Shown: positions 50,638 to 58,926, numbered from the stretch's first letter. The stretch: 64,000 bases of DNA from Roseateles_B flavus (GCF_039872765.1 NZ_JBDPZC010000012.1:88769-152768); one strand, 5' to 3'. Program-made: numbers and translations. Notes: a model not told the origin generated them from the sequence alone.

Positions 50638-50727
50638 TCAGAACTCCTCCGCGCGCAGCAGCGCATAGACCAGGTAGACAAACAAGGCCGCGGCCAGCAG
50701 GCCGCTGATCCAGTACAGCGCACTCAT
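50638..50727 (-). CDS. kdpF: KdpF, 29-residue accessory subunit
   Basis: This short frame reads MSALYWISGLLAAALFVYLV then YALLRAEEF, one membrane helix followed by the conserved LLRAE-F ending of KdpF, the small lipid-like stabiliser of the Kdp complex. It abuts kdpA. Its ATG overlaps the stop of an upstream 30-residue ORF. Confidence 0.93.
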   Translation of the reverse strand: MSALYWISGLLAAALFVYLVYALLRAEEF

Positions 50728-50816
50728 GACTTCTTCTCCAGCCGATGACTGGCCAGGGCGAGGCCAACGGCCAGCGCGAACAGCGCCAGGCTCAGGCCCA
50801 AAAACACTCCGTCCAT
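50724..50816 (-). CDS. Small membrane ORF upstream of kdpF, 30 residues
   Basis: Starting at ATG 50816 the frame encodes MDGVFLGLSLALFALAVGLA then LASHRLEKKS: one hydrophobic helix and a basic tail. Its TGA overlaps the kdpF ATG (ATGA), a sign of translational coupling. I know no established name for it. It could be an extra Kdp subunit or a leader that sets kdpF translation. The ribosome site is weak, so confidence is moderate. Confidence 0.55.
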   Translation of the reverse strand: MDGVFLGLSLALFALAVGLALASHRLEKKS

Positions 50817-50894
50817 AGACACTCTCAACAAGGGGTTGTGTGATGTCAGGAGCGTAGGTTTGGGGGCGTCAAGGCCGTGTAGAAGGTCCGGCGG

Positions 50895-50916
50895 CCGGTA
50901 TCAAGATGATGTAAAG
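50895..50916. promoter_or_regulatory. Candidate KdpE operator upstream of kdp
   Basis: On the minus strand this reads CTTTACATCATCTTGAT followed by ACCGG, 79 bases before the first small ORF of the kdp operon. It matches a second copy at 40690-40711 (18 of 22). Position upstream of kdpFABC, the TTTACA core and recurrence near the other end of the operon suggest a KdpE box or an upstream promoter element. The rest of the 50817-51071 gap shows nothing else I can name. Confidence 0.45.
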
Positions 50917-51071
50917 ACGCGGCGCAGGCGGCCCCGGCGGGCAGCGCCGGCGCGGCGTCGTCATTGGAGGGGGCGCGGCTACGCAGGGCGCAGCGTCAGG
51001 CCCCGCCGCTCACGGCCCGGGGTGGGCGGTCAAGCGATGGCGGATGCAAGCCGGCGGGGGCGAAGGCGGGG

Positions 51072-52478
51072 CTACTTCCCGATGCAGAAGCGGCTGAAGA
51101 TCTCCCCCAGCAGCTCGTCCGCCGAGAAGGCGCCGGTGATCTCGCCCAGGGCGTCGTGGGCCAGGCGCAGTTCCTCGGCCATCAGGTCCAGGGCGGGTGG
51201 TTCCACTTCGACCTGGGCGAGCGCGAGCGCCAGGTGCTCGGCGGTGCGGCGCAGGGCCTGGACATGCCGCTCTCGGGCGATGAAGAGGCCCTCGGGCACC
51301 GCGTGCCAGCCGGCATGGGCCAGCAGCTCGCGGCGCAGCTCGGCCAGGCCGGCGCCGGTCTTGGCGGACAGCTGCACGGCATCCGCCGGCAGGGTCAGGT
51401 CTTGCCTGCTGCGGGCGTCCGCGCCGGTGTCGGCCTTGTTGTAGACCTGCAGGAGGCGGGTGGGGTCGACCCGGGCCAGGCGTTCGCGGATCTCGGCGTC
51501 CCCGGCCTCGTAGCCGGCCTCGCCCATGCGGGTGAGGTCGTGCAGGAAGAGCACCACGTCGGCCTCGGCAATGGCGTCCCAGCTGCGGGCCACGCCAATG
51601 CGCTCGACCTCGTCGGAGGTCTCGCGCAGGCCGGCGGTGTCAGTGATGTGCAGGGGCACGCCCTCGATCTGGATGGTCTGGCTGACCTTGTCGCGCGTGG
51701 TGCCGGGGATGGGCGTGACGATGGCCAGCTCGGCGCCGGCCAGGGCGTTGAGCAGGGAGCTCTTGCCCACATTGGGCTGGCCGGCCAGCACCACCTTGAT
51801 GCCCTCGCGCAGCAGGGCGCCCTGGCGGGTGCGGTCCAGCACGCTGTCCAGCCGGGCCTGGATGCGGCGCAGCTTGCCCAGGGCGTCGGCCGCCTGGAGG
51901 AAGTCGATCTCCTCCTCGGGGAAGTCCAGCGTGGCCTCGACCAGCATGCGCAGGTTGATCAGGCCGTCGCGCAGCTCGCCCACCTCGGTGGACAGCGCAC
52001 CGGACAGCGCACGGCTGGCGCTGCGGGCAGCGGCCTCGGTGCTGGCGTCGATGAGGTCGGACACGGCCTCCGCCTGTGCCAGGTCCAGCTTGCCGTTGAG
52101 GAAGGCCCGCTGGGTGAACTCGCCGGGTTCGGCCAGGCGCAGGTGCTTCAGTGATTCGATGGCGCCGCCCAGCTCCAGGCAGCGCGCCAGCAGCAGCTGC
52201 AGCACCACCGGGCCGCCGTGGGCCTGCAGCTCCAGCACGTGCTCGCCGGTGTAGGAGGCCGGCGCGGGGAAGTGCAGGGCCAGGCCGTGGTCGATGGCAT
52301 CGCCGTTGGCGGCGCGCAGGGGCAGGTAGTGGGCCTCGCGCGGGCGCAGGGCGCGGCCGCACAGCTGCTCGATCAATGGGGTCAGGTCTTGCGGGGACGA
52401 GACGCGCACGATGCCCACGGCGCCTCGTCCAGGGGCGGTGGCGATGGCGGCGATGGGGTCGAGGTGGCGGGCCAGCAT
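51072..52478 (-). CDS. mnmE: tRNA modification GTPase MnmE
   Basis: MnmE, with MnmG, modifies the wobble uridine of several tRNAs. The 468-residue protein has the N-terminal tetrahydrofolate-binding domain, a helical domain, and an inserted G domain with GQPNVGKSSLLNAL (about residue 228), DTAGLRET and NKAD. It ends in the catalytic CIGK. Two copies of the dispersed motif lie inside it (51392-51405 and 52378-52392), each encoding QDLT with the rare CAA codon. Its usual neighbours yidC and rnpA are upstream, separated by terminators. Confidence 0.97.
   Translation of the reverse strand: MLARHLDPIAAIATAPGRGAVGIVRVSSPQDLTPLIEQLCGRALRPREAHYLPLRAANGDAIDHGLALHFPAPASYTGEHVLELQAHGGPVVLQLLLARCLELGGAIESLKHLRLAEPGEFTQRAFLNGKLDLAQAEAVSDLIDASTEAAARSASRALSGALSTEVGELRDGLINLRMLVEATLDFPEEEIDFLQAADALGKLRRIQARLDSVLDRTRQGALLREGIKVVLAGQPNVGKSSLLNALAGAELAIVTPIPGTTRDKVSQTIQIEGVPLHITDTAGLRETSDEVERIGVARSWDAIAEADVVLFLHDLTRMGEAGYEAGDAEIRERLARVDPTRLLQVYNKADTGADARSRQDLTLPADAVQLSAKTGAGLAELRRELLAHAGWHAVPEGLFIARERHVQALRRTAEHLALALAQVEVEPPALDLMAEELRLAHDALGEITGAFSADELLGEIFSRFCIGK
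52378..52392. repeat. Dispersed motif GGGGTCAGGTCTTGC inside mnmE
   Basis: An exact 15-base copy within the coding frame, giving SPQDLTP near residue 30 of MnmE. Another copy lies at 51392-51405 in the same gene. Confidence 0.7.
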
Positions 52479-52529
52479 GGGCGCATTGTCCTATGCCTCG
52501 CCGCAGGACGGTGGTTGGCAGTGCCCATG

Positions 52530-52561
52530 AAAACGGCCCCGGGCGCGATGCCAGGGGCCGT
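52530..52561 (-). terminator. Short terminator-like hairpin before mnmE
   Basis: On the minus strand ACGGCCCC and GGGGCCGT (arms 52554-52561 and 52533-52540) are followed by four T. It lies between the yidC terminator and mnmE, so a short transcript of about 130 bases could end here. The 52562-52694 segment holds no convincing gene. Confidence 0.5.
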
Positions 52562-52694
52562 GGAAGATGGCGCGGGGGAGGCGGCCGCAGCAGTTCTCGT
52601 GAACCCCGCGGCGGGCCTGTGATGCGGCCCGGTTGAATGGACCTGCTGCATCAAGCTGCCCCGCATGAGCTCCATTAAAGGTGAGCGCCAAGGC

Positions 52695-52732
52695 GAAAAA
52701 AAGCCCCCGATCGCGGGGGCGATCGGGGGCTT
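52695..52732 (-). terminator. Strong Rho-independent terminator of yidC operon
   Basis: A 14-bp perfect stem (AAGCCCCCGATCGC and its complement, arms 52701-52714 and 52719-52732) with a four-base loop is followed on the minus strand by a run of T (52695-52702). It lies 47 bases after the yidC stop. Confidence 0.9.
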
Positions 52733-52778
52733 TGTGCAGTAGTTCGCGAAGGCCTTCGCAATGGCCTTCGCGCGAAGC

Positions 52779-54497
52779 TCAGTTCTGCACGCCCATCTGC
52801 TTGTTGATGATCCACTGCTGCGCGATGGACAGCAGGTTGTTCACCAGCCAGTACAGCACCAGGCCGGCCGGGAAGAAGAAGAACATGAAGCTCAGCGCCA
52901 GCGGCATCATCCACATCATCTTGGCCTGGGTCGGGTCGGCCGGCGTGGGATTCAGCGCGACCTGCAGCAGGCTCGACGCCGTCATCAGGATGGGCAGGAT
53001 CAGGAAGGGGTCGGCCGAGGAGAGGTCGGTGATCCAGCCGATCCAGGGCGCGTTGCGCATCTCGACCGTGCTCTGCAGCACCCAGTACAGGGCGATGAAG
53101 AAGGGCATCTGCAGCAGCATGGGCAGGCAGGAACCCAGGGGGTTGACCTTCTCCTCGCGGTAGATGCGCATCATCTCCTGCTGCTGCTTCTGCGGGTCGT
53201 TCTTGTAGCGCTCGCGCAGCTCGTTGATGCGCGGGCCCACGGCCTTCATCTTGGCCATGGAGCGGTAGGCGCTGGCATTCAGGCCGAAGAAGGCGATCTT
53301 CAGCAGCACCACCAGGGCCACGATGGACCAGCCCCAGTTGCCCAGCATGCCGTGGATCTTGTCCAGCAGCCAGAACAGCGGCTTGGCGATCACGTAGAAC
53401 ATGCCGTAGTCCTTGACGCGCTCCAGGCCCGGGGCGAGTTCGGTCAGCTTGTTCTCTTCCTGTGGGCCGGCGTAGAGCACGTTCTCGGCCACGCCCGAGG
53501 CGCCGGGGTTGATGGCGGGCAGGGGGAAGACCTGGCCCACGCTGTAGGCGCCGGACTCGTTCTTCTTGACGAAGAACTCGCGCGGGCCGGCGCTGTTGCG
53601 CAGCCAGGCGGTGGTGAAGTAGTGCTGCACCATCGCGACCCAGCCGTCATCGGCGTGCTTGTCGTAGTCGGCCTTGCCCTTGTCCAGGTCCTTGAAGTCG
53701 AACTTCTGGAACTTGTTCTTGTCCGTGTAGATGGCCGGGCCGATGAAGGAGGCCGGTGCCATGTAGCCGGACGAGGACTCCACCGCCTGCGGACGCACCA
53801 GCTGCACGTAGAGCTGCGGGCTGACTGGCGCGGCGCCGGTGTTGACCACCTCGTGCTTGACGTCGATGGCGTAGTCGCTGCGCTTGAAGGTGTAGGTCTT
53901 GACCAGCTTGAGGCCGCCCTGCTCGGGGGACTCGAAGCGCACCGTCAGCGAGCTGGCGCCGTCCTTGAGCTGGCGCTCGGTGCCCACCACGTTCATCAGC
54001 GTGAAGTGGTTGGGCGCGCCGGGCACGCCGATCAGGCCGGACTCGGGGCGGTAGCTGGCGGCATCGAAGAGCACCACGGGTTCGGGCTTGAAGCCGGACG
54101 GTGCCTTCAGCCCCACGAGGCGCATCAGCGGGTCCATGAGGCCGTGGGTCTCGGTGGTCAGGTGCTTGAGCAGCTCCACGCGCACCAGGCTGCCGCCACG
54201 GGTGTCGAAGGTCGCCTTGACCACATCGGTCGTGACCTCGAACTTCTCGCCAGCGGGCTGAGCCGCCGAGGCGGCCGCCGCGGGGGCTGCGGCGGCGCTG
54301 GCCGTGCCGGTGGCGCTGGCCGTGGGCAGGCCGGCCGATGCCGCACTGCCGGGTGCAGGCGCCGCGCTGGCGGCGGGCTTGGCCGGCGTGGGGCTGAACA
54401 TTGAGGGGTGCCCGTTGTATTTCTGCCAGCCGTCCCACAGCAGGACGAGCGACGCGGTGAACACCATCCACAACACGGTGCGGCGTATATCAGTCAT
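52779..54497 (-). CDS. yidC: Membrane protein insertase YidC
   Basis: YidC inserts and folds inner-membrane proteins, alone or with SecYEG. The 572-residue protein has the Gram-negative layout: an N-terminal helix (TVLWMVFTASLVLLWDGWQ), an Ala/Pro-rich linker, a large periplasmic beta domain, then the conserved five-helix core from about residue 370 (GNWGWSIVALVVLLKIAFFG), ending with a helix and short tail. The hydrophilic-groove arginine is expected in the core region. It overlaps yidD by four bases. Confidence 0.97.
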   Translation of the reverse strand: MTDIRRTVLWMVFTASLVLLWDGWQKYNGHPSMFSPTPAKPAASAAPAPGSAASAGLPTASATGTASAAAAPAAAASAAQPAGEKFEVTTDVVKATFDTRGGSLVRVELLKHLTTETHGLMDPLMRLVGLKAPSGFKPEPVVLFDAASYRPESGLIGVPGAPNHFTLMNVVGTERQLKDGASSLTVRFESPEQGGLKLVKTYTFKRSDYAIDVKHEVVNTGAAPVSPQLYVQLVRPQAVESSSGYMAPASFIGPAIYTDKNKFQKFDFKDLDKGKADYDKHADDGWVAMVQHYFTTAWLRNSAGPREFFVKKNESGAYSVGQVFPLPAINPGASGVAENVLYAGPQEENKLTELAPGLERVKDYGMFYVIAKPLFWLLDKIHGMLGNWGWSIVALVVLLKIAFFGLNASAYRSMAKMKAVGPRINELRERYKNDPQKQQQEMMRIYREEKVNPLGSCLPMLLQMPFFIALYWVLQSTVEMRNAPWIGWITDLSSADPFLILPILMTASSLLQVALNPTPADPTQAKMMWMMPLALSFMFFFFPAGLVLYWLVNNLLSIAQQWIINKQMGVQN

Positions 54498-54805
54498 GGA
54501 GAAGCTTCTGGATTGGAAGAAGAGGGTGTCGCGCTGCCCCCGAGCCCGAGGCGCGAGAACAGACGGGGCGGATTGTCAGGCACGGGGTCATGTCCGCCCA
54601 GACAGAATGGGTTGCAGCGCAGGATTCTCGCTGCGGCCAGGTAGCTGCCGGCGATGCCGCCGTGCCGGCGCACGGCCTCCATGCCATAGGCGGAGCAGCT
54701 GGGGTAGTAGCGGCAGCCGGCCTGGATCCAGGAGCTGATCAGCAGCTGGTAGGCGCGGATCAGGCCCATCAGGAGCCATTGGAGGGGACTGCGGCGGGCC
54801 ATCAT
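54494..54805 (-). CDS. yidD: Membrane insertion factor YidD
   Basis: YidD is a small protein that assists YidC-dependent insertion. From ATG 54805 it has 103 residues with the family core LIRAYQLLISSWIQAGCRYYPSCSAYGMEA (shown in part) and the Cys-rich RILRCNPFCLGGHDPVP. It overlaps yidC (ATGA) and follows rnpA by 16 bases. The longer frame from 54913 would overlap rnpA and is not family-like. A C-terminal extension rich in Ser/Gly/Pro is species-specific. Confidence 0.93.
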   Translation of the reverse strand: MMARRSPLQWLLMGLIRAYQLLISSWIQAGCRYYPSCSAYGMEAVRRHGGIAGSYLAAARILRCNPFCLGGHDPVPDNPPRLFSRLGLGGSATPSSSNPEASP

Positions 54806-54821
54806 GGCGGGCAGGGGGGGC

Positions 54822-55361
54822 TCAGCCTCGGGCCGCGGCAGGGGAGGCCGGGCCGGCGGGTGTGGCTTGAGCCGCGCGGGCCAGCTTGGCGCGCAGCTGC
54901 AGCAGCTCCTCACGCACCAGGGCCTTGAGCGGGTCGGAGGCGGCGCTGGGGAACTGCTTGCGATCCACGGGCAGGCGCAGGCGCACCACCCAGAGTCCGG
55001 GCGGCAGCAAGCCCGCGGCGTCAGCGAAGACGGCGCGGATCTGGCGTTTGATCAGGGATCGGGTCACCGCACGGCGGGCGTGCCGCTTGGGCACGACGCA
55101 GCCCAGCCACTGCCCGTCAGGGACGGCCGCTGGGGCCGCCGCTTCGGGCTTCACCCCCTCGGCAGATGCCGATTCGTCCACAGGACTGTGGGCAAGCGGT
55201 GGGTGGCCTGTTGATAACTCGGATTTCACTGTGGAAAAACCGGGTCCGGGCAGGCTGGGAGCGGCCATGAGGTGATGCACAGCAAAATGCTTGCTGCGGG
55301 CGCGGCTGGGCTGACCCAGCACGCGCTCAAAGTCGGCCGATCGTTCGATGCGGCCGATCAT
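54822..55361 (-). CDS. rnpA: Ribonuclease P protein component, with internal insertion
   Basis: RnpA is the protein subunit of RNase P, which trims tRNA 5' ends. The conserved RNR motif reads RRAVTRSLIKRQIR near residue 110, and the N-terminus IERSADFERVLG matches the family. At 179 residues it is about 50-60 longer than usual. The excess lies between about residue 35 and residue 80, a Pro/Ser/Ala-rich segment whose DNA (55173-55238) contains several DnaA-box-like 9-mers, plus an Ala/Pro tail. It starts 18 bases after rpmH. Confidence 0.93.
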   Translation of the reverse strand: MIGRIERSADFERVLGQPSRARSKHFAVHHLMAAPSLPGPGFSTVKSELSTGHPPLAHSPVDESASAEGVKPEAAAPAAVPDGQWLGCVVPKRHARRAVTRSLIKRQIRAVFADAAGLLPPGLWVVRLRLPVDRKQFPSAASDPLKALVREELLQLRAKLARAAQATPAGPASPAAARG

Positions 55362-55379
55362 GGTCTTGATGCGGCTCGC

Positions 55380-55514
55380 TTAGACGGCCAGGCGCTTGCG
55401 GCCCTTGGCGCGACGGGCGCGGATCACGGCGCGGCCACCGCGGGTCTTCATGCGGACGAGGAAGCCGTGGGTGCGGGCGCGGCGGGTCTTGGAGCCTTGG
55501 TAGGTGCGTTTCAT
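55380..55514 (-). CDS. rpmH: Large ribosomal subunit protein bL34
   Basis: A 44-residue ribosomal protein reading MKRTYQGSKTRRARTHGFLV and so on to GRKRLAV, fully typical of bL34. It heads the rpmH-rnpA-yidD-yidC transcript and is divergent from dnaA. Just upstream lies a 10-bp tandem repeat (TCTGTGGACG, 55526-55545). Confidence 0.98.
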   Translation of the reverse strand: MKRTYQGSKTRRARTHGFLVRMKTRGGRAVIRARRAKGRKRLAV

Positions 55515-55990
55515 GTTGGAAAACCTCTGTGGACGTCTGTGGACGCGATAGCTGATGGGCCGATCAAAGATGCGGGAGCATCTCGGAACTGCAAGCCGCC
55601 ACCTCCGTAAAGGTGTCTGCCTGCCGCACCGCTGATGTGCGCCGCGCCGGGGCGCCGCTGCTGCGTGCGCCCACATCAGGTTCCTGCTCGGTCTGCCGTC
55701 CTGGCGTGAGGCCAGGGCGGTGTTCCGGGGCAGGGCCCCTTGTTGGCGCGGTGGACCTACCGCCAGGGGTTTGACCTCCCAGAGCAGGGAAAGCCACGCG
55801 CCCAAGCAAATACATCCGGCGTCCGGAAAAGCCCGCGATTACACCAAACTTCTGGCTGCCGGTCAACTTCCTCCCGGAGTGCCGGGCTGCCGTGCCGGGG
55901 TAAGGCAGGCACGAAAATTTCTGTGGATAACCTCGTCTTTTGGGGCCGTGGATCCGTACAATCCGGCCGCTCAAGAAGAAGTTTTCCACA
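55515..55990. other. Probable chromosomal origin region (oriC), rpmH-dnaA interval
   Basis: These 476 bases between divergent rpmH and dnaA carry no gene and form the expected origin site. A perfect DnaA box (TGTGGATAA, 55922-55930) sits next to an A/T-rich stretch (GAAAATTTC). A one-mismatch box (TTTTCCACA, 55982-55990) touches the dnaA start. Two tandem TCTGTGGACG units lie near rpmH. A possible -10 (TACAAT, 55957-55962) suggests dnaA autoregulation. Only few good boxes are visible, so the exact origin limits are uncertain. Confidence 0.65.
55922..55930. promoter_or_regulatory. Consensus DnaA box
   Basis: TGTGGATAA, a perfect match to the reverse of TTATCCACA, lies 61 bases before dnaA and next to A/T-rich DNA. 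Confidence 0.8.
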
Positions 55991-57475
55991 ATGAGCGCAG
56001 ATCTCTGGCAACGCGGCTGTGAACGTCTGGCCGCCGAGCTGCCTGAACAACAATTCAATACCTGGATCCGTCCTCTCCCCCCGGCCGATGTGGCTGATGG
56101 CGGTGAGCAGGGCGTGACCGTGTCCCTGCGCGTGCCCAACCGCTTCAAGCTGGACTGGATCCGCAACCAGTACGCCGGGCGCATCGAATCCATCCTCACC
56201 GAACTGGCCGGCCGCCCGGCGCGGCTGGAGCTGGCCGTGGCGCCGCGCGAGGCCATGCCGCGTGCGGCTACGGCCCTGCCGGCCAACCAGCCGGTGGCCG
56301 TGGGTCAGGTGCTGCACAACGGCCTGCGGCCGGTGCCCGTGAACCGCCCGGCGGCCGCGGAGCAGCCGGCGGTGAACGGCCTGGCCGCCGTGCAGCCGGC
56401 CCTGGCGCAGGCGCCCGTGGTGGCCGCCGGCGTGACGCCCGCGCCGGGTAGCACGCGGCATCGCATCAACCCCGCGCTCACCTTCGACACCCTGGTCCCC
56501 GGCCGTGCCAACCAGATGGCCCGCACCGCCGCCCTGCACGTGGCCGGCGCACCGGGGCAGATGTACAACCCGCTGTTCATCTACGGCGGCGTGGGCCTGG
56601 GCAAGACCCACCTGATCCACGCCGTGGGCAATGCCCTGCTGAAGGACAAGCCCGACGCCCGGGTGCTCTACCTGCACGCCGAGCAGTTCATCTCCGACGT
56701 GGTGAAGAACTACCAGCGCAAGACCTTCGACGAGCTCAAGGCCAAGTACCACTCGCTGGACCTGCTGCTGATCGATGACGTGCAGTTCTTCGCCGGCAAG
56801 GACCGCACGCAGGAGGAGTTCTTCAACGCCTTCGAGGCCCTGCTGGCCAAGCGCGCCCACATCATCATGACCTCGGACACCTACCCGAAGGGCCTGGTGG
56901 ACATCGACGAGCGCCTCACCAGCCGCTTCGACGCCGGCCTGACGGTGGCCATCGAGCCGCCCGAGCTGGAGATGCGGGTGGCCATCCTGATCAAGAAGGC
57001 CGAAGCCGAGCAGGCGCCCATGCCGGAGGACGTGGCCTTCTTCATCGCCAAGAACGTGCGCGCCAATGTGCGGGAGCTCGAAGGCGCGCTGCGCAAGGTG
57101 CTGGCCTACAGCCGCTTCAGCCACAAGGAAATCAACATCCAGCTGGCCCGCGAGGCGCTCAAGGACCTGCTCTCCATCCAGAACCGCCAGATCTCTGTGG
57201 AGAACATCCAGAAGACGGTGGCGGACTTCTACAAGATCAAGGTCGCGGACATGTACAGCAAGAAGCGCCCGGCCAGCATCGCCCGGCCGCGCCAGATTGC
57301 CATGTACCTGGCCAAGGAGCTCACCCAGAAGAGCCTGCCCGAGATCGGCGAGCTCTTCGGCGGCCGCGACCACACCACGGTGCTGCACGCCGTGCGCAAG
57401 ATCGGTGGGGAGCGCCAGAAGAACACCGAGCTCAACCAGCAGCTGCACGTGCTCGAGCAGACGCTGAAGGGTTGA
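55991..57475 (+). CDS. dnaA: Replication initiator DnaA
   Basis: DnaA opens the origin and loads the helicase. The 494 residues show domain I (DLWQRGCERLAAELPEQQFN), a variable Ala/Pro-rich linker, the AAA+ domain with GGVGLGKTHLIH near residue 198 and Walker B LLLIDDVQFFAG. The C-terminal DNA-binding domain carries the signature GGRDHTTVLHAVRKI. ATG 55991 is fixed by the domain I start and lies directly after a DnaA-box-like sequence. dnaN follows after 261 bases. Confidence 0.98.
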   Translation: MSADLWQRGCERLAAELPEQQFNTWIRPLPPADVADGGEQGVTVSLRVPNRFKLDWIRNQYAGRIESILTELAGRPARLELAVAPREAMPRAATALPANQPVAVGQVLHNGLRPVPVNRPAAAEQPAVNGLAAVQPALAQAPVVAAGVTPAPGSTRHRINPALTFDTLVPGRANQMARTAALHVAGAPGQMYNPLFIYGGVGLGKTHLIHAVGNALLKDKPDARVLYLHAEQFISDVVKNYQRKTFDELKAKYHSLDLLLIDDVQFFAGKDRTQEEFFNAFEALLAKRAHIIMTSDTYPKGLVDIDERLTSRFDAGLTVAIEPPELEMRVAILIKKAEAEQAPMPEDVAFFIAKNVRANVRELEGALRKVLAYSRFSHKEINIQLAREALKDLLSIQNRQISVENIQKTVADFYKIKVADMYSKKRPASIARPRQIAMYLAKELTQKSLPEIGELFGGRDHTTVLHAVRKIGGERQKNTELNQQLHVLEQTLKG

Positions 57476-57500
57476 AGGTCCACCCCCTACGCGCTTCGCG

Positions 57501-57518
57501 CGCCCCCTCAAGGGGGCG
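57501..57518. repeat. Intergenic hairpin repeat between dnaA and dnaN
   Basis: CGCCCCCT and AGGGGGCG around a two-base loop form a perfect stem, preceded by a GCGC-rich stretch. This short C-rich/G-rich stem type recurs between genes in many Burkholderiales, from memory. It could act as a weak terminator or processing site. The remaining 57519-57736 shows no gene. Confidence 0.6.
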
Positions 57519-57736
57519 AGCCCGTGGGCCCGGCAGAGCCGGATCCCCGGGCTCCGTGCGGGTCAGTCCTGCAACAGATCAACGGCATGGTTTCCACTCC
57601 CCGGGAAACGCCCCATTCCTGGGTGACAATGCGCGCTGTCTCACGCGCGCGCGTCTTGCTTGTGACCGGCCCCAGGGCGCCGGTCGGGCCGGGAAGGCGG
57701 GCGCGGGTCGCCCCGAACAAGTGGAGAGAGGTTCAC

Positions 57737-58861
57737 ATGATTGTGTTGAAAGCCAGCCAGGACAAGGTGCTGAGTGCCCTGCAGGCCGTGTCCGGCATCG
57801 TCGAGCGCCGCCACACCCTGCCCATCCTGGCCAATGTGCTGATCCGCAAGCAGGGCTCGCAGGTGGAGCTGACCACCAGCGACCTCGAGATCCAGGTCCG
57901 CACCACCGTCGAGTTCGACGGCGATGAAGGCAATTTCTCCAGCACCGTGGGTGCGCGCAAGCTGATCGACATCCTGCGCTCCATGCCCTCGGACCAGACG
58001 GTGAGCCTCTCCAGCAACGCCAGCAAGATGACCCTGCAGGGCGGCAAGAGCCGCTTCACGCTGCAGACCCTGCCGGCCGACGACTTCCCGCTCGTGCAGG
58101 AAGCCGCCGACTTCGGCCCCGCCTTCAGCGTGCCGCAAAAGACGCTCAAGCACCTGATCAACCAGGTGCACTTCGCGATGGCGGTGCACGACATCCGCTA
58201 CTACCTCAACGGCATCCTCTTCGTGGCCGAGGGCAAGAGCCTGACGCTCGTGGCCACCGACGGCCACCGCCTGGCCCTTGCGCAGGCCGAGCTGGAGACG
58301 GACATCCCCAAGCAGGAAGTCATCCTGCCCCGCAAGACCGTGCTGGAGCTGATGCGCCTGCTGAAGGACGGTGGCAAGGACGGCAGCGACGACCAGCCCA
58401 TCGAGATGCGCTTCGCCGGCAACCAGGCCAAGTTCAGCTTCTCGGGCATGGAGTTCGTGACCAAGCTGGTCGAGGGCAAGTTCCCCGACTACAACCGCGT
58501 CATCCCCAAGAACCACAAGTTCCGCGTGACCCTGGGCCGCGCGCCCCTGCTGTCCTCCCTGCAGCGTGCCGCCATCCTGACCAGCGAGAAGTTCAAGGCC
58601 GTGCGCCTGTCCTTCGAGCCGGGCCTGCTGTCCATTGCCTCCAGCAATGCCGAGCAGGAAGAGGCCAAGGAAGAGATCGAGATCGACTACGGCGGCGACC
58701 TGATCGAGACCGGCTTCAACGTGACCTACCTGATGGACGCGCTGCAGAACATGGGCCAGGACATGGTCTCCATCGACCTGAACGACAGCGCCTCCAGCGC
58801 CCTGATCACCATCCCCGAGCAGAGCGGCTTCAAGTACGTCGTGATGCCGATGCGAATCTGA
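57737..58861 (+). CDS. dnaN: DNA polymerase III beta sliding clamp
   Basis: The clamp tethers polymerase to DNA. The 374-residue protein starts MIVLKASQDKVLSALQAVSG, contains the three repeated clamp domains (GRKL-like EGNFSSTVGARKLIDILRS, then YYLNGILFVAEGKSLTLVAT) and ends in the conserved KYVVMPMRI. Normal length. ATG 57737 has GGAGAG upstream; earlier in-frame starts give non-clamp sequence. It is followed by a hairpin and gyrB. Confidence 0.98.
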   Translation: MIVLKASQDKVLSALQAVSGIVERRHTLPILANVLIRKQGSQVELTTSDLEIQVRTTVEFDGDEGNFSSTVGARKLIDILRSMPSDQTVSLSSNASKMTLQGGKSRFTLQTLPADDFPLVQEAADFGPAFSVPQKTLKHLINQVHFAMAVHDIRYYLNGILFVAEGKSLTLVATDGHRLALAQAELETDIPKQEVILPRKTVLELMRLLKDGGKDGSDDQPIEMRFAGNQAKFSFSGMEFVTKLVEGKFPDYNRVIPKNHKFRVTLGRAPLLSSLQRAAILTSEKFKAVRLSFEPGLLSIASSNAEQEEAKEEIEIDYGGDLIETGFNVTYLMDALQNMGQDMVSIDLNDSASSALITIPEQSGFKYVVMPMRI

Positions 58862-58882
58862 TCGAGACCCAGAAATGAGAGC

Positions 58883-58913
58883 AGCGGGCAAGGGCCACAA
58901 GGCCCGGCCCGCT
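58883..58913 (+). terminator. Hairpin after dnaN
   Basis: AGCGGGC (58883-58889) pairs with GCCCGCT (58907-58913), with an inner GGCC/GGCC pair. A weak T-poor tail (TTCAGTGCTTTA) follows. It may partly terminate dnaN before gyrB. Confidence 0.4.
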
Positions 58914-58926
58914 TCAGTGCTTTAAA

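Noticed and set aside
54304..54738. Plus-strand frame across the yidC/yidD junction
   Set aside because: Antisense to two well-supported genes and without family features.
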